Origin: Lineolata rhizophorae
Lineage: Eukaryota > Ascomycota > Dothideomycetes > Lineolatales > Lineolataceae
Assembly: GCA_010093515.1 (NCBI GenBank)
Contig: MU001672.1
Location: 62,001-126,000, forward strand
Direction: 5' to 3'
DNA: 64,000 nucleotides
In this document: positions 1 through 10,639 of the stretch, one piece after another
Numbering within the stretch: position 1 is the first letter of the stretch
Layout: every line of letters begins with the position of its first letter
Position numbers and translations under genes: made by a program
Notes under the pieces: model-generated
The model's database searches: none
Told to the model about the DNA's origin: nothing
What the model saw: only the letters and a program-made list of their open reading frames with translations

Positions 1-1217
1 CTCAAATTCACCTAAATATTTAGCTTAGCTGTACCTCATAATCTCCTCAACCACTATGGGAGCATTAGCAGTAGGGATGAATACTGCCAGCCGCCCCAAT
101 ATATGCAGGATACTTGTTTCTGGCCCCGGGGTTGTGTTGGGTATGAAGTTACTAGAAAGTCTGTTCATTATAGCTTACGACATTGACTTACCAATTAAAG
201 ACCATCTCAGCAACCAGGGAACAGTCTCAGCGCGTCGATTGCCCTCCAGAGCCCTAAAAAACGTATACTTGGTTCTTTTTTCGATACGGTAGGCCTCGTC
301 CAAATGTTTGCTGTTGCCATTTCTGCAAAAGTCCCTTTTCCTAACAGAAACACCCGGTGAAACGTCTAAATTGTTTCCTTGTTTCGGCTCGAAGCACATC
401 CCAGCAACCTATTTTGTTCAGTGTCTCCTGTAGCTCTAATAATCCTCTTGTATTTAGAATTGTAGACAGTCCCAACAACTAAAGTACCATCCACGTACGA
501 GCTTTGCAATATGCGTAGACTACAGTAAATTTATACTTCAAGCTACATTGGACGCCCTTGTTAAGTTAGCACTTCGAGTCTGAAGCTAACAATATGCCTT
601 CATGGAATCAATTGCTAAAATGTAAGGAAGGTGGACAACTTTCTAGTTGGCTGAAAGCCGCCATAATTTGCAGTTCAAACAAAAGTAGAATATATGTTCG
701 TTATAATGAAGATAGGAATGAAGAGTTTAGGAATATGTTTGAGAGTGAAAGTGTATTGACAGACTTGAAGAAATAGAAACAGAGCAGTGAGATAGTAGAC
801 AATGAAACAGACGCCTTCTATCGCTTACTTTCTATGACCTTGAGATATAGATAGATCATGCATGCAAGTGCCTTTCGACCTGACCTGAGTAAACACGTTT
901 TTGAAATGTCGGAGCCGTTGACCTATTTTAATGAAACATAGTCCATCAAATTGCTGCTAATGGGATCGCTTGCCTGATATCCATATAGCAACCGGAATTT
1001 AGCAAGAGATAGTGGATGAGATATCCAAACCCTGGTAATTGATAGCGCGAGGTTGAACCACTTTCACAAGAGCATCTTTAGGCAGGAGCTCCCTGAACGT
1101 CAGCAACGCAATAACTCACAGAAGATCATATAGAATCAATACTCTAATTTAGTTTTCTAATAAGCAAGTTATGAAAGGGTATCATTCAGTATTCCATCTC
1201 CTCTCCCGGCTATCCGC
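1..1217. other. intergenic, no gene seen
   Basis: This stretch is relatively AT-rich. It contains only short open frames (the longest under 85 codons) with no recognisable motif and no splice context joining them. I see no tRNA, no repeat and no coding signal. It may hold the 3' UTR of the minus-strand gene that ends at 1218. Confidence 0.6.
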
Positions 1218-1760
1218 CTACAAATGAAGACCCTCTTCCTCTTGATCATCTGCCATTCTCTCCGCAAGCCTCCTTGCCAGTTCCGCATCTGAGAGATGTC
1301 CGCTTCTTTGTTGTCGAGTCTGACGCGGTGTTCCTCCCGGAGCTGCCGGGACTTCAGATTGTGTGTCTTGAATGGCATCTTCGCCCGCTTGCCGGTCCGG
1401 GGCGCCTTCTCTGCCTTCATGCATAGCCCTCTCCGCTTCTCTAGCCTCCGCTCTTCGCTCTTCGATATCTCCCCATGGCAGCCCTCTCCTCTCCACCTCC
1501 TTCTTCAACAGCCCGATCCTCTCTTCCATCCTTCCAATCACTTCCTCATTCTCTCGCACTGCGTCGGTGCAGTCCCGATCTGACTCTTTGCCGTCGGCGC
1601 GCAGTTCTTCGTTGTATGCGTCCAGTTGGGAGTTGGAGGATTGTAGATGTGAGATGCTATTTCTCAGTTCGGCGGCTTTTGCGTGTAAAGAGGAGATGGG
1701 AAGATCCTCGATGGCGAGCGCAAACCGCGCGGCGGAAATGGGGAAGGATTCGGCTGACAT
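1218..1760 (-). CDS. TMA17: Tma17/Adc17-type proteasome assembly chaperone
   Basis: This is a single-exon frame of 180 aa starting at ATG 1760. In yeast, Tma17 (Adc17) is a stress-induced chaperone that helps assemble the 19S regulatory-particle ATPase ring of the proteasome. The order of landmarks matches that family: an N-terminal PIS..FA.A..LP block, an amphipathic helix with NSISHLQSSN (yeast NSINHLQRSN), then the conserved heptad-like segment AVRENEEVIGRMEERI (yeast SVRENEIVLNNYNERV), followed by a charged C-terminus. The first ~100 residues are predicted to be coiled coil. The C-terminal ~80 residues are Arg/Glu/Ala-rich and disordered, and make the protein slightly longer than the ~150-aa yeast one. 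The gene diverges from the rhomboid gene at 2133 and could share its 372-bp promoter. Family assignment is from remembered sequence similarity, not a search. Confidence 0.8.
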   Translation of the reverse strand: MSAESFPISAARFALAIEDLPISSLHAKAAELRNSISHLQSSNSQLDAYNEELRADGKESDRDCTDAVRENEEVIGRMEERIGLLKKEVERRGLPWGDIEERRAEAREAERAMHEGREGAPDRQAGEDAIQDTQSEVPAAPGGTPRQTRQQRSGHLSDAELARRLAERMADDQEEEGLHL

Positions 1761-2132
1761 GTGGTGCGATCAAACTGAGCGGGGTCGTAGATGAGATTTG
1801 GCTGACTCGAGTAAGGCTTGGGGTTTCTGGCAAGCTTTGAGATAGAGTAAACAGGCGGGTCGGAGTGCGCGAGCCGTGGCGCCAGTGAGCGTGGTTCAAA
1901 AATTGTCAGCGGAAACTGCGGGGCGATTGTCGGAGGTGAAGCCTTGAGCTCCGCAACCTCCGCTCCGCCCCGCCGCGGCATCTTGGCCGCGGCGCCTCCG
2001 GAGACTTCCCCGACTCGCCGACCTCGAGCTCGCTATCGTCGCGAACCTTTCATTTCTATCACCACTCCTTTGCCAATTTGCTTTCCTCCTTCATCTCCGG
2101 CGGTCGCTTCCATTGCTATTAGATTTTAAGCA
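1761..2132. promoter_or_regulatory. divergent promoter, TMA17-like / rhomboid
   Basis: These 372 bp separate the ATG at 1760 (minus strand) from the ATG at 2133 (plus strand), so both promoters and 5' leaders must lie here or overlap. No classical TATA box stands out. The segment is pyrimidine-rich on the plus strand near 2040-2100, as is common upstream of fungal start sites. Confidence 0.5.
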
Positions 2133-4556
2133 ATGAGCAATGCCTGGACGGTAGCAGCGCGCTTCCCGGGCGCGCGCCCGGGGACGAGCTGTCCTCACAA
2201 TTTCCCTCACAATTTCCCATTTCAGAATCATACGACTCGGCTAGCGCGTGCCGCGACGTACTTCATCACTGCTGTTTCTACGACCACGACAGCGGCTGCT
2301 AGACGTAGTTTTGCGTGGAGCGCAACTAGAAAGGATGGCCTTTCCGCGCGACAGAATAGCCGGTCTGGCTTACAGCACACCAGCCAAGTGAGCGGTCCAA
2401 CGCCTAGCTCGTCACCGATGTCCCGCCGATCCGCCAGCATCAAAGCCCGCAAGTCCAACATCACCGTCCCTCCCATCAAACGACCGAAGACTCCCACGGC
2501 GCCGAAGCGCGCCCCGCGTCCGCCTCGCCCCAGCGCCGACCGCACGACCCAAGAACAGACCAACTCGCCCTACCCGCCGCTCCCCACCGGCGACCTCTCC
2601 CGCACCGCCATCCACAACCTCTTCGGCGCGCAGGTGCCGACCTCGCTTGGCAACTCGATCCTGCGTGCGCTGCAGCACCGGCGCGAGTCCGGCTCGCTCG
2701 TCGAGTACGGCGTGAGCTTCTCGGATCTGCCGGCGACGGAGGAAGAGGCGCGCGAGTTCGGCGCCGTGTACGTGAGCCCGGCGGTGCTGGCCAAGGCGCT
2801 GATGTACTTGCGGGAACGGTTCCCCGTGGACGAGGAGTTGTCGGCGGCGCTGTGGGCGGACGAGGAGGCGAGCCGGCTGGAGAGGGGGCTGAGGTATGGG
2901 AGGAGGTTGTCGAGGAATCGGGATGAGTGGGGGGAGGATGAGGAGGGGCGATTGTTGGCGAGTCCGGACGGGGAGTCGGTGGACTTGGAAGGACGAGAGG
3001 TTGAAGGCGAGGAAGTGGCAGGGACGGATGGGGAAGGTAGTAGAGACAACAAAACGAACGATGTGGAGCGGTGGCGCCGACGTGAGGGTGTGGAGACTTC
3101 TCTGCAAAGACCCGGCGGCAAGGTGCCGAAAACTCCAAGTCCACAAGTGCGAGCGCAGGCGCTAGAGGATGTGGAAGAGACGATGCAGGGAACACCATAT
3201 GGTCGAGCGAAGTCAGCGCATAGTTTTGTGGAAGAGAATACCAGGGAAGCGGAGAAGAGGACGAAGAAACAGGTCGAAGAATATGAGAAGAAGTGGCAGC
3301 GTGAGGACGCAGAAAGGATGGCAAGGAAAAGGCCGATGATTGGAGAATATCAAGATGGGAAAAGAACGGGTCAGCTTCCGAATCCTGAGACGGGCGTGGG
3401 TGCAGGGACACTGCAGACTGGTGGAGGGAGCGGCGAGCTTGGTAAGTCTTTTAGAATTTCAAATATAGACCATTTAGACGTCTTAGTGCTGACTCGATGC
3501 TGTAACAGCTCAGTATGAGGAAAACAGGTGGTGGCATCATTATGAGGACAAAGCTAGGGAGCTTGAGGATATCCCCGACACTAGTCCTGCAAGTGGGCCT
3601 TTCCTTAGGTTTTTTCATTCATTTCTAACCGTAATATTTAGCTCAAACGCCTCCTACCGTCAACACTGTTCACTCTTGTCGTCCTCGGTCTCTGTACGAT
3701 ATTTGCGTCGGCTTATGAGCCCCCTCCTACCTCTGCCCGTCTTTTCCCCGATCTTCCGCCGTCAATAGCAACAGTTGGGGCTGTTGTCCTAGCCAACACA
3801 GCCGTATTCGTGGCGTTTAGGTTTCCTCCGCTTTGGCGTTTCTTCAACCGTTATTTCACCATAGTCCCAAGCCATCCGCGGGCGCCGCAGGTCTTAGGCG
3901 CCATGTGGGCTCACCGCACGTCTCATCATTTTATGATGAACATGGCAGCAGGGAGTGTTATTGGCGTTATACGTAAGTGACCCACGCGGAGACATGTTTA
4001 GACTTACTAATCACACATCCCAGTCCACGAATACGTTGGCCGGGGTAACTTCCTCGCCATCTGGGTCGCTTGCGGCACTTTTGGCTCGTGGGCCTCGCTA
4101 ACGAAGCACGTTCTGATGGCCGATTTCCTAACATACATTTGCGGAGCTAGCCCTGCCGTGTACGCTTGCGCTGCAGCTGCATTGACTGTGAATCCAGAGT
4201 ACGTTTTACCATTTCTGTTTTCGCCTGGAGAATCGAACGTGTCAAAGTCACTAATCCATCCGACCGTTAGTGATCACCTCAACATTCCCCTCGTAGACGT
4301 GTCGCTGCCGATTCCGCCCAAGCTCGTGCTTGCGGTACTCATGCTCGTGGAAGGCGTCGCACTAGTACGCGGGCGCAATAAGGGTGTCGATCGCATGGCG
4401 CATTTCGCGGGGTATGGGTCTGGAGCGGTAGCCGGAACGTGGGTGAAGAGAGGCATTGAGAAGAGGGTTGCGGCGGAGAATGTAAGTAATGGGGAGGAGG
4501 TGGAAGAACGCAAATTAGATGAGGAAGCCGGTAGTACCGAGACAGCTGCTGCTTGA
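2133..4556 (+). CDS. PCP1: mitochondrial rhomboid-family intramembrane serine protease (Pcp1/Rbd1-like)
   Basis: Five exons: 2133-3441, 3509-3588, 3642-3972, 4024-4198, 4271-4556, giving 726 aa. Intron 2 has a GC donor (GCAAGT). Intron 4 is 72 nt, so retention would stay open (750 aa). The N-terminus is Arg/Ser/Thr-rich without acids for ~100 residues, as in mitochondrial presequences. A long charged region then precedes a hydrophobic core of about six helices from residue ~465. Rhomboid signatures are in order: HHFMMNM (the H-x3-N helix), GASP with nucleophile Ser616, and MAHFAG with His676, forming the Ser-His dyad. In yeast Pcp1 cleaves Mgm1 and Ccp1 in the inner membrane. Filamentous fungi carry several rhomboids, so orthology to Pcp1 itself is inferred. 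The 436-residue first exon is long for the family and mostly low complexity. The start at 2133 is chosen because it supplies the presequence; ATG 2418 is an in-frame alternative. Confidence 0.82.
3589..3641 (+). other. GC-AG intron 2 of the rhomboid gene
   Basis: The donor reads CCT|GCAAGT. The branch point is CTAAC near 3625 and the acceptor is TTTAG at 3641. None of the nearby GT dinucleotides (3584, 3593, 3609) gives a phase that continues into the rhomboid frame beginning LKRLLPSTL. The GC donor at 3589 gives phase 0 on both sides. Confidence 0.75.
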
Positions 4557-5287
<731 letters not shown>

Positions 5288-6911
5288 TCACTCAAACGCC
5301 CCCAAATTCAACGGGACACTGCTCCCCCTCCCCGCGCGATACCTCTTAACGCCGCCCCCAAACTCCCTCGGCTTCGGAAACAAGCCCTCGTCCTGAAACT
5401 TCCACCTCGAGTCCGAGACGCGCGGCGGCGGCGGCCTCGCACCCGCACCCGCACCTCCTCCGGGCCCCGGACTCCCCAGCGGACTCGCCCTCGACCCGCT
5501 CCGACTGCGGCCGTCGTGGCCGCCGGCCCCGCCGCCCCCTCCGTTGGTCAGCGTGTACGCGCTGGGATCCAGCATGGAGCGCGGCGGGGGCCCGCGCGAC
5601 GGCGGCTGCGACGGCGGCGGCGAGGGCGCCGAGGCAGGCGGCGGCGGCGGGGCCGAGGGCACGGGCGGGCTGGTCGGAGGCGGCGGGGGCGGTGGCGGGG
5701 GCGGGGCGGCGGGGCTGCCGCGGCCGAAGGCGTTGCGGGCGGCTTGCTCGGCGAGCGAGGGCGCGGATGCGGAGGGAGGCGCGGCGGGAGGAGGGGGCGG
5801 AGGCGGCGGCGTGGAGCGGGCGGGGGGCGGGCGGGGCGCCGACGACGGGGGAGGGGGCGGGGCGGACGGCGGGGCGGGGGCTGCTCCGGCGGGCGGATGC
5901 GGAGGCGCGGGAGGAGCCGGCGCGGGAGCCGGCGGCGGCGGCGGCGGCGGCGGTGGGGCGTGCGCGGCCGGCGGGGCGGGCGCCAGGTTGGTGCTCGAGG
6001 CCGACAGGCCCGACGGCTTCCGGCTCGCCGGCGGCGGCATGGGCGGCTTCTTGCCGACGGGCGGCGGCGCGGGCTTGGGCTTGTGGCGGGCGGGCCCGAG
6101 GTCGGGCGCCGAGGCCGTGGACGCGACCGAGGACGGGCGGAGGCTGCTGCGCAGCGCGGCGACGGACGGCGGCGGCCTGGGCGCGGCGCCCGACGGCGTG
6201 GGCGGCGGCACCGGCGGCCGTCCCGGCGGGCGCGGCGCGGCGGCCTGCGGCGGCGACTTGTGGCGCGTCTCCGGGTCCGACAGGTACGGCGAGTGGCTGT
6301 CGGCGCCCGTGTTGACGCCGCTGCCGCCCGTCTTGCGCAGCTTGGGTATCCCGCCGGCCAGGATGCCGGCCAGCTGGGGCGCGCCGCCGCCGCCGGCGGC
6401 CCCTCCGCCTCCGCCGCCGCCGTCGCCGGTGTCGCTGTTGCTGCGGGCGCGGGCGCCGCCCGGGACGGGCGGCGCGAGGCCGCCGGGAGGAGGCGGTGGC
6501 CTGCCGGGGCCGCCCGCGACGGGGACGGGAGGCGCGCCCGCGACGGGCCCTCCGCCGCCCGACGACTTCTTGTCGATGACGGGGGCGGAGCGGTCGTTGG
6601 TCTGCACTTTGCGGAGCCGCGCTCCCTTCTCGATGTCGCCGAGGAGAGCGCCCTGGACAGGAGAGGTTGACGCCTGGTTAGTTGCTGCTCGGGATACGGA
6701 GAGCGCCCGGCCGAGCACGGGGGCGGGGCGTGGCTTGACGGCCGTGCTACGCTGGAGCTGGGAGACGCACTCTGCCTTTCTGGGCGGTCGGAGGCGGCCG
6801 CGCCGGGAGACTCGAACTGCCAGGCGCACCGCCCGGAGGGGGTGGAGGAGGCGGAGGGCCGCCGAAGCCGGGGGGGGGAGGAGGCGGCGGAGGAGGTGGA
6901 GGAGCGGCCAT
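5288..6911 (-). CDS. VRP1: verprolin / WIP family actin-cytoskeleton protein
   Basis: Two exons, 6911-6771 and 6652-5288, joined in phase 0 across a 118-nt intron (donor GTGCGT, branch CTAAC, acceptor CCAG), encode 501 aa. Verprolin binds actin and the WASP homologue Las17/Bee1 at cortical patches and supports endocytosis and polarity. The protein opens with MAAPPPPPP and a Pro/Gly stretch. An actin-binding WH2 motif follows right after the splice junction at residues ~48-75 (GALLGDIEKG, then NDRSAPVID). The middle is a long proline-rich, disordered region with many profilin- and SH3-type polyproline runs. The C-terminus carries the conserved WASP-binding segment DSRWKFQDEG.FPKPR and ends KRYRAGRGSS. 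The start is supported by the family's MxxPPPPP opening. The opposite strand shows long spurious frames because of the GC skew. The gene diverges from the mitochondrial protein gene at 7189. Confidence 0.9.
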
Positions 6912-7188
6912 GGCCGACTGACGGTGCCGATGGGATAGCCGGCGGAGATCGCGATGCCCCTGGACGCGTTGCTGTATGCGATACTGGCTTCCGGCAGGGC
7001 GGCGCGCGAGGCGGTGGAGAGCGTCGGACACGGAGAGCAGGCGGCGGCGAAAGCGAGCGTCGTCAGGGAGCACCCAGCCACAGGCGACTGCACCGCCACG
7101 GCCAGGCGCGTTCCGGGGCGGCCGCGGCCAACGACAGCCGACGCCGGCGCTGCTGCATCGCGACTCTCGGCCGCCTCGAGACCCGAAG
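6912..7188. promoter_or_regulatory. divergent promoter, verprolin / mitochondrial protein
   Basis: This 277-bp GC-rich segment lies between two opposing start codons (6911 minus, 7189 plus). No TATA element or other recognisable binding site was seen. Confidence 0.45.
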
Positions 7189-8742
7189 ATGAGAGCAATC
7201 AAGCCGCCGGGCCTCGCCATGGCCGGCCGGCAGTCGCCCGCGTGCCAATTGTGCGCATACCCTTTCCGACACGGCCTCCAGGCTCGCAGCCTTCACACCG
7301 CGCGACGCTACCCCCGGCCTCAGAATCTCCGCTACCTCGTCCGATCGTCCAGCACCGCAGCCAACGCCTCGACACGGTTCCGCGATGCCTCGAAACCCCA
7401 GGCCGCGCCCGCCCAGAAGAAGCTCGCCAGGCCGCCTCCAAAGGCGTCAACAGCGCAAGTCCCCAGAGTCGCCGCCGCCGCCGCCACAGGCCCCATCGAC
7501 CGAGCCCGCGCGGCGGAGCTACTGCGCAACGCCCAGGCGCTGGCGAGCACGATCCTAGACAACGAAGATGCGATTCCGAGCGAGGAAGAGGCGCTCGAGG
7601 CTTTCAGCGCGTGCGAGGCGGCCGCGAAGGCGCTGACGGGACAGTCAAACGTCGCCGCCGCGTTGCCGGCAGAAGAGGAGGAAGGAGACATGGACGGCGA
7701 AGCCGACGAGGCCCGAGGAGCGCCCTCGGGGGCGCCTTTGCGATCTTCCTCGTCGCCGTCGCCGCCGCCCGCCGCGGGAGGTTCGGCCCTCATGTCGCTC
7801 CAGGCCCAGATCACGCGGCGCAGGCAAGGCGGCGCATCCGCCCGCGACTCCAGCGGCCCCGCGGGCATCTCTGCCTCGCCTCCGTCGGGCACGGCTCCGC
7901 GCGGCAACGGCGGCGGGCCCGGCAGCGCTTCCTCTCCCGCCGCTCCCGCTCCCGCTCCCGCGGCCGCCACCGCCGACCCCTCGGCCGTAACCGCCCTTTC
8001 CACGCTCCTCCTCCGGCTCCTCAAGCACCCGCCCCTCTTCATCACGCCGGCCGTCCTGCACGCCTACATCGCGGCGCAGACGCTGCTGCACCGCCCCGCG
8101 CACCACGCCTACGCCCTGCGCCTCTACGCCCACAAGCCGGCCCCCGTCCCGGGCTCGGCCCGCCCGGTCCGCTACCGCCCGGCGCGCCCCTGGGCGCCCG
8201 CGGCCGCCGTCCCGCCCGCGACGGCCGCGCTCGCGCTCGGCGCCGCCATCCGCGCGCGCGACCTCGGGCTCGCGCTGGGCGTGGTGCAGCAGGCGCAGCG
8301 GGCGCGCGGGTGGCGGGCGGCGCGCTGGGCGGCGGCCTGGCCGGCGGCGCTGGGCGCGGCCGCCACCCCGCCGGCCGTCTACCTGCTCAGCGACCAGCTG
8401 GCGCTGCTGCAGCGCGGCTTCGAGCACGCCGCCGCCGTCTGGATGTGCTTCGGCGCCATCATGGCCTGGCTGGGCGCCTCGGCCACCCTCGGCCTCGTCG
8501 CCCTCGCCACCCGCAACGACCACTTCCGCCGCGTCACCTGGGCCCAGGGTACCCCGCTCAGGGAGCGCTGGGTCCGCGAGCCCGAGCGCGCCGCCCTCGA
8601 TCGCGTCGCGTGCGCCTGGGGGTTCCGGGAGAAGTGGAGGTGGGGCGAGGAGGAGGGCGTCGAGTGGGAGGCGTTGAGGGAGTGGTTGGCGTATAGGCGC
8701 ATGGTGCTGGATAAGACGGAGTTGATGGAGGGGATGCAGTAG
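7189..8742 (+). CDS. conserved fungal mitochondrial two-TM protein, function unknown
   Basis: A single exon of 517 aa from ATG 7189. Codon 11 (ATG 7219) is an alternative start. The first ~70 residues are basic, rich in Arg/Ser/Ala and nearly free of acids until residue ~60, typical of a mitochondrial presequence. The middle (roughly 90-260) is disordered and Ala/Pro/Ser-rich. From ~265 a folded domain begins with helical segments (LLLRLLKHPPLF, then AALALGAAIRARDL). It contains two hydrophobic stretches, around AAAWPAALGAAATPPAVY and AAVWMCFGAIMAWLG, which look like inner-membrane helices. The C-terminal tail has the pattern VTWAQGTPLRERWV, DRVACAWGF and ends MVLDKTELMEGMQ. I recall this tail as conserved among Pezizomycotina hypothetical proteins, but I know no assigned function. 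The gene runs convergently with the thioesterase gene. Confidence 0.75.
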   Translation: MRAIKPPGLAMAGRQSPACQLCAYPFRHGLQARSLHTARRYPRPQNLRYLVRSSSTAANASTRFRDASKPQAAPAQKKLARPPPKASTAQVPRVAAAAATGPIDRARAAELLRNAQALASTILDNEDAIPSEEEALEAFSACEAAAKALTGQSNVAAALPAEEEEGDMDGEADEARGAPSGAPLRSSSSPSPPPAAGGSALMSLQAQITRRRQGGASARDSSGPAGISASPPSGTAPRGNGGGPGSASSPAAPAPAPAAATADPSAVTALSTLLLRLLKHPPLFITPAVLHAYIAAQTLLHRPAHHAYALRLYAHKPAPVPGSARPVRYRPARPWAPAAAVPPATAALALGAAIRARDLGLALGVVQQAQRARGWRAARWAAAWPAALGAAATPPAVYLLSDQLALLQRGFEHAAAVWMCFGAIMAWLGASATLGLVALATRNDHFRRVTWAQGTPLRERWVREPERAALDRVACAWGFREKWRWGEEEGVEWEALREWLAYRRMVLDKTELMEGMQ

Positions 8743-9126
8743 GGGGGGTCTTGTTGGGCTGGGGTAGGCCCCAGGCTATCGTCGTGGAAAGAGTCGAAAC
8801 ATACCGTGGCCATAGCCACTAGCTGCAAAGTCAAGTTAAAAGTAGAGGTGGTGTGCAGGTGTTCTTTTGTATGCTGTAGCATAATCCCTGAATTCGAACT
8901 TCTATTATGGATATCTTTGGTCGCATTTATAATAATGCCAACGGCCGAAAAACAAGTCTAAACAATGCGTGTAACGAACAGTAGAAACAAAGCCAGCATC
9001 TACCATCTGTCGGAACGCCCCTTCCCCCCACATGTGCCAATGATACAAGGAGAACTCAAGCTCTGCTTTACAGCATCATCTAGTCTCATCTAAAATGCAA
9101 TGGCTCATTCTTCGGAAGCATAAATC
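8743..9126. other. convergent 3' spacer
   Basis: These 384 bp hold the 3' ends of the plus-strand mitochondrial gene and the minus-strand thioesterase gene. Nothing else is recognisable. Confidence 0.6.
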
Positions 9127-10639
9127 CTAGGCATTTTCTGCAATCCTCATTAGCAAATCACGTGCGCTTGGAGCCATGACGCGCGCATCCGAAACAATCA
9201 CACTTACCGACGCGCCCCTCGGCTCCACGAACAGCGCCTCCGCCTCGACCAACTTGACCGGTTCCTTCTCCTTCTTCTCCACGCCATTGACGCGCTTCTC
9301 CCCGTTGGCGAAGCCATTCGCTAGGACGCCATTCGACGACCCATTCGCCAACTCGTCCGGGTCCGGGTCCGGCAACGTCTCGATCCAGCCCCTCACCCAC
9401 GCCTTGCGGCCGTCGACCCTTGTCGTCTCGGCCCTCAGGACGACGTACTGCCCGCTCCTGCAGGGGGCGCGGTAGTCGATCTTCAGGCTGGCGGTGACGC
9501 CGACCTTGGTCGGCAGGGCGGGGAAGCAGCAGCGGGCGAGGCCCTCGTCCAGGAGGGTGGCGAGCAGGCCGCCGTGCACGATGCCCGGGTGGCCGCACAG
9601 CGCGTCGCCGAGGAAGTAGACGGCGACGAGGGCGCTGCCGTCGCGGGTCGCGAACGTCAGCGGCGGCGCCGGGATCGCGTCGTCGGCCAGCAGCGTGCCG
9701 GCCGTCAGGTTGCGGGCGCGCATCGCCGCCGGGATCTTGAGGTGCGGGCGCGCCGCCACGAAGCGCGGGTCGGCCCGCAGTGCGCCGACGAGCGGGTGCG
9801 CGTCGATGTGCGCCGCCGTGCGCGCCGCGGCGCTGCCCGGCGCCGGGTCGAAGGCCGCGAGCGTCTCGGCGTCGGTCAGGGGCGCGGCCAACGAGGCGAG
9901 CGCCGGGACCGTGGGCGAGGCTGCCATGGCGAAGCCGGCGGTGCTGGCTAGGACGGCGATGGCGAGGGCGCGGAGGAGCGGGCGGAGGCGGGAGCGGCGA
10001 GCGGGAGCGTCCGGGGGCGGAGCGGAGGTTGGCAGGGGAGAGGCGGATGCTGGGAGGCGGGAAGGGAACGGATTGGTTAGTTGAGGAGTTGGTGGTGGCG
10101 TGAGAGAGCGGTGGATAGCGCCGGATAGGAGGCTGGAACGAAGGGAACCAGAGACCGGGCAGACGGAACGGGAGGAGAGAGTGGACCGGAGTAGGAACTG
10201 AAAAAGGCAAAACAGAAAATGGAGCAGAAGCCTTTCTTCCGATGCTAGGATAGCACCGGGAAAGATAAATAGCAAGCCAAGCGGACAGGGGAAGCAGAAC
10301 CGCAAAAGACAAAATATATTAAGAGAGGAGCGAGAAAGGGGAGAAGTAGTATGCCTCACCAGCCGCAGTCGAGCCCTCGCTATACGATCTCGCGCGTGCC
10401 TTTGCGACCCACGCGCCACGCACGCCAGCTACCGTCGACGAGGCCGCCGCCCCAGGCCCCGTCCGCGCCTTAATAACCCGCGTCGACAGCGCCGCCGCCC
10501 CACGAGGCGGTGACGGCGGCGACGACGCCGGCGACGCACACGGCCAGACAGACCCTCCTCCTCCTGCTCTGCGCGTCCCGGCAGCCACGCCGCCTCTCCT
10601 CACGGCGGCGGCGCACAGCAGCAGCAGCAGCCGCCGCAT
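9127..10639 (-). CDS. mitochondrial PaaI-like hotdog thioesterase (Fmp10-like)
   Basis: Preferred model: exons 10639-10360 and 10049-9127, phase 1, 400 aa, across a 310-nt intron (donor GTGAGG, branch CTAAC, acceptor CCCAG). Residues 1-~90 form a basic, Arg/Ala-rich presequence ending ARARSYSEGSTAA. A short TM-like helix follows (ALAIAVLASTAGFAMAA). The catalytic hotdog fold is marked by GHPGIVHGGLLATLLDEG, the HGG helix of the 4HBT/PaaI superfamily that hydrolyses acyl-CoA thioesters. A second strand motif is GVTASLKIDYRAP. The segment between fold and C-terminus carries an Asn/Gly-rich insert (NGSSNGVLANGFANG). Yeast Fmp10 and its filamentous homologues share this layout and are mitochondrial; substrate is unknown. 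An alternative first exon starts at ATG 10419 with the intron ending at 10198 (TTTTTCAG); it is also in frame, so the N-terminus is uncertain while the enzyme domain is not. Confidence 0.8.

Noticed and set aside
5516-6938. Long plus-strand frames opposite verprolin
   Set aside because: Arg/Gly-rich shadows caused by GC skew; the minus strand carries the WH2 motif and the WASP-binding tail.
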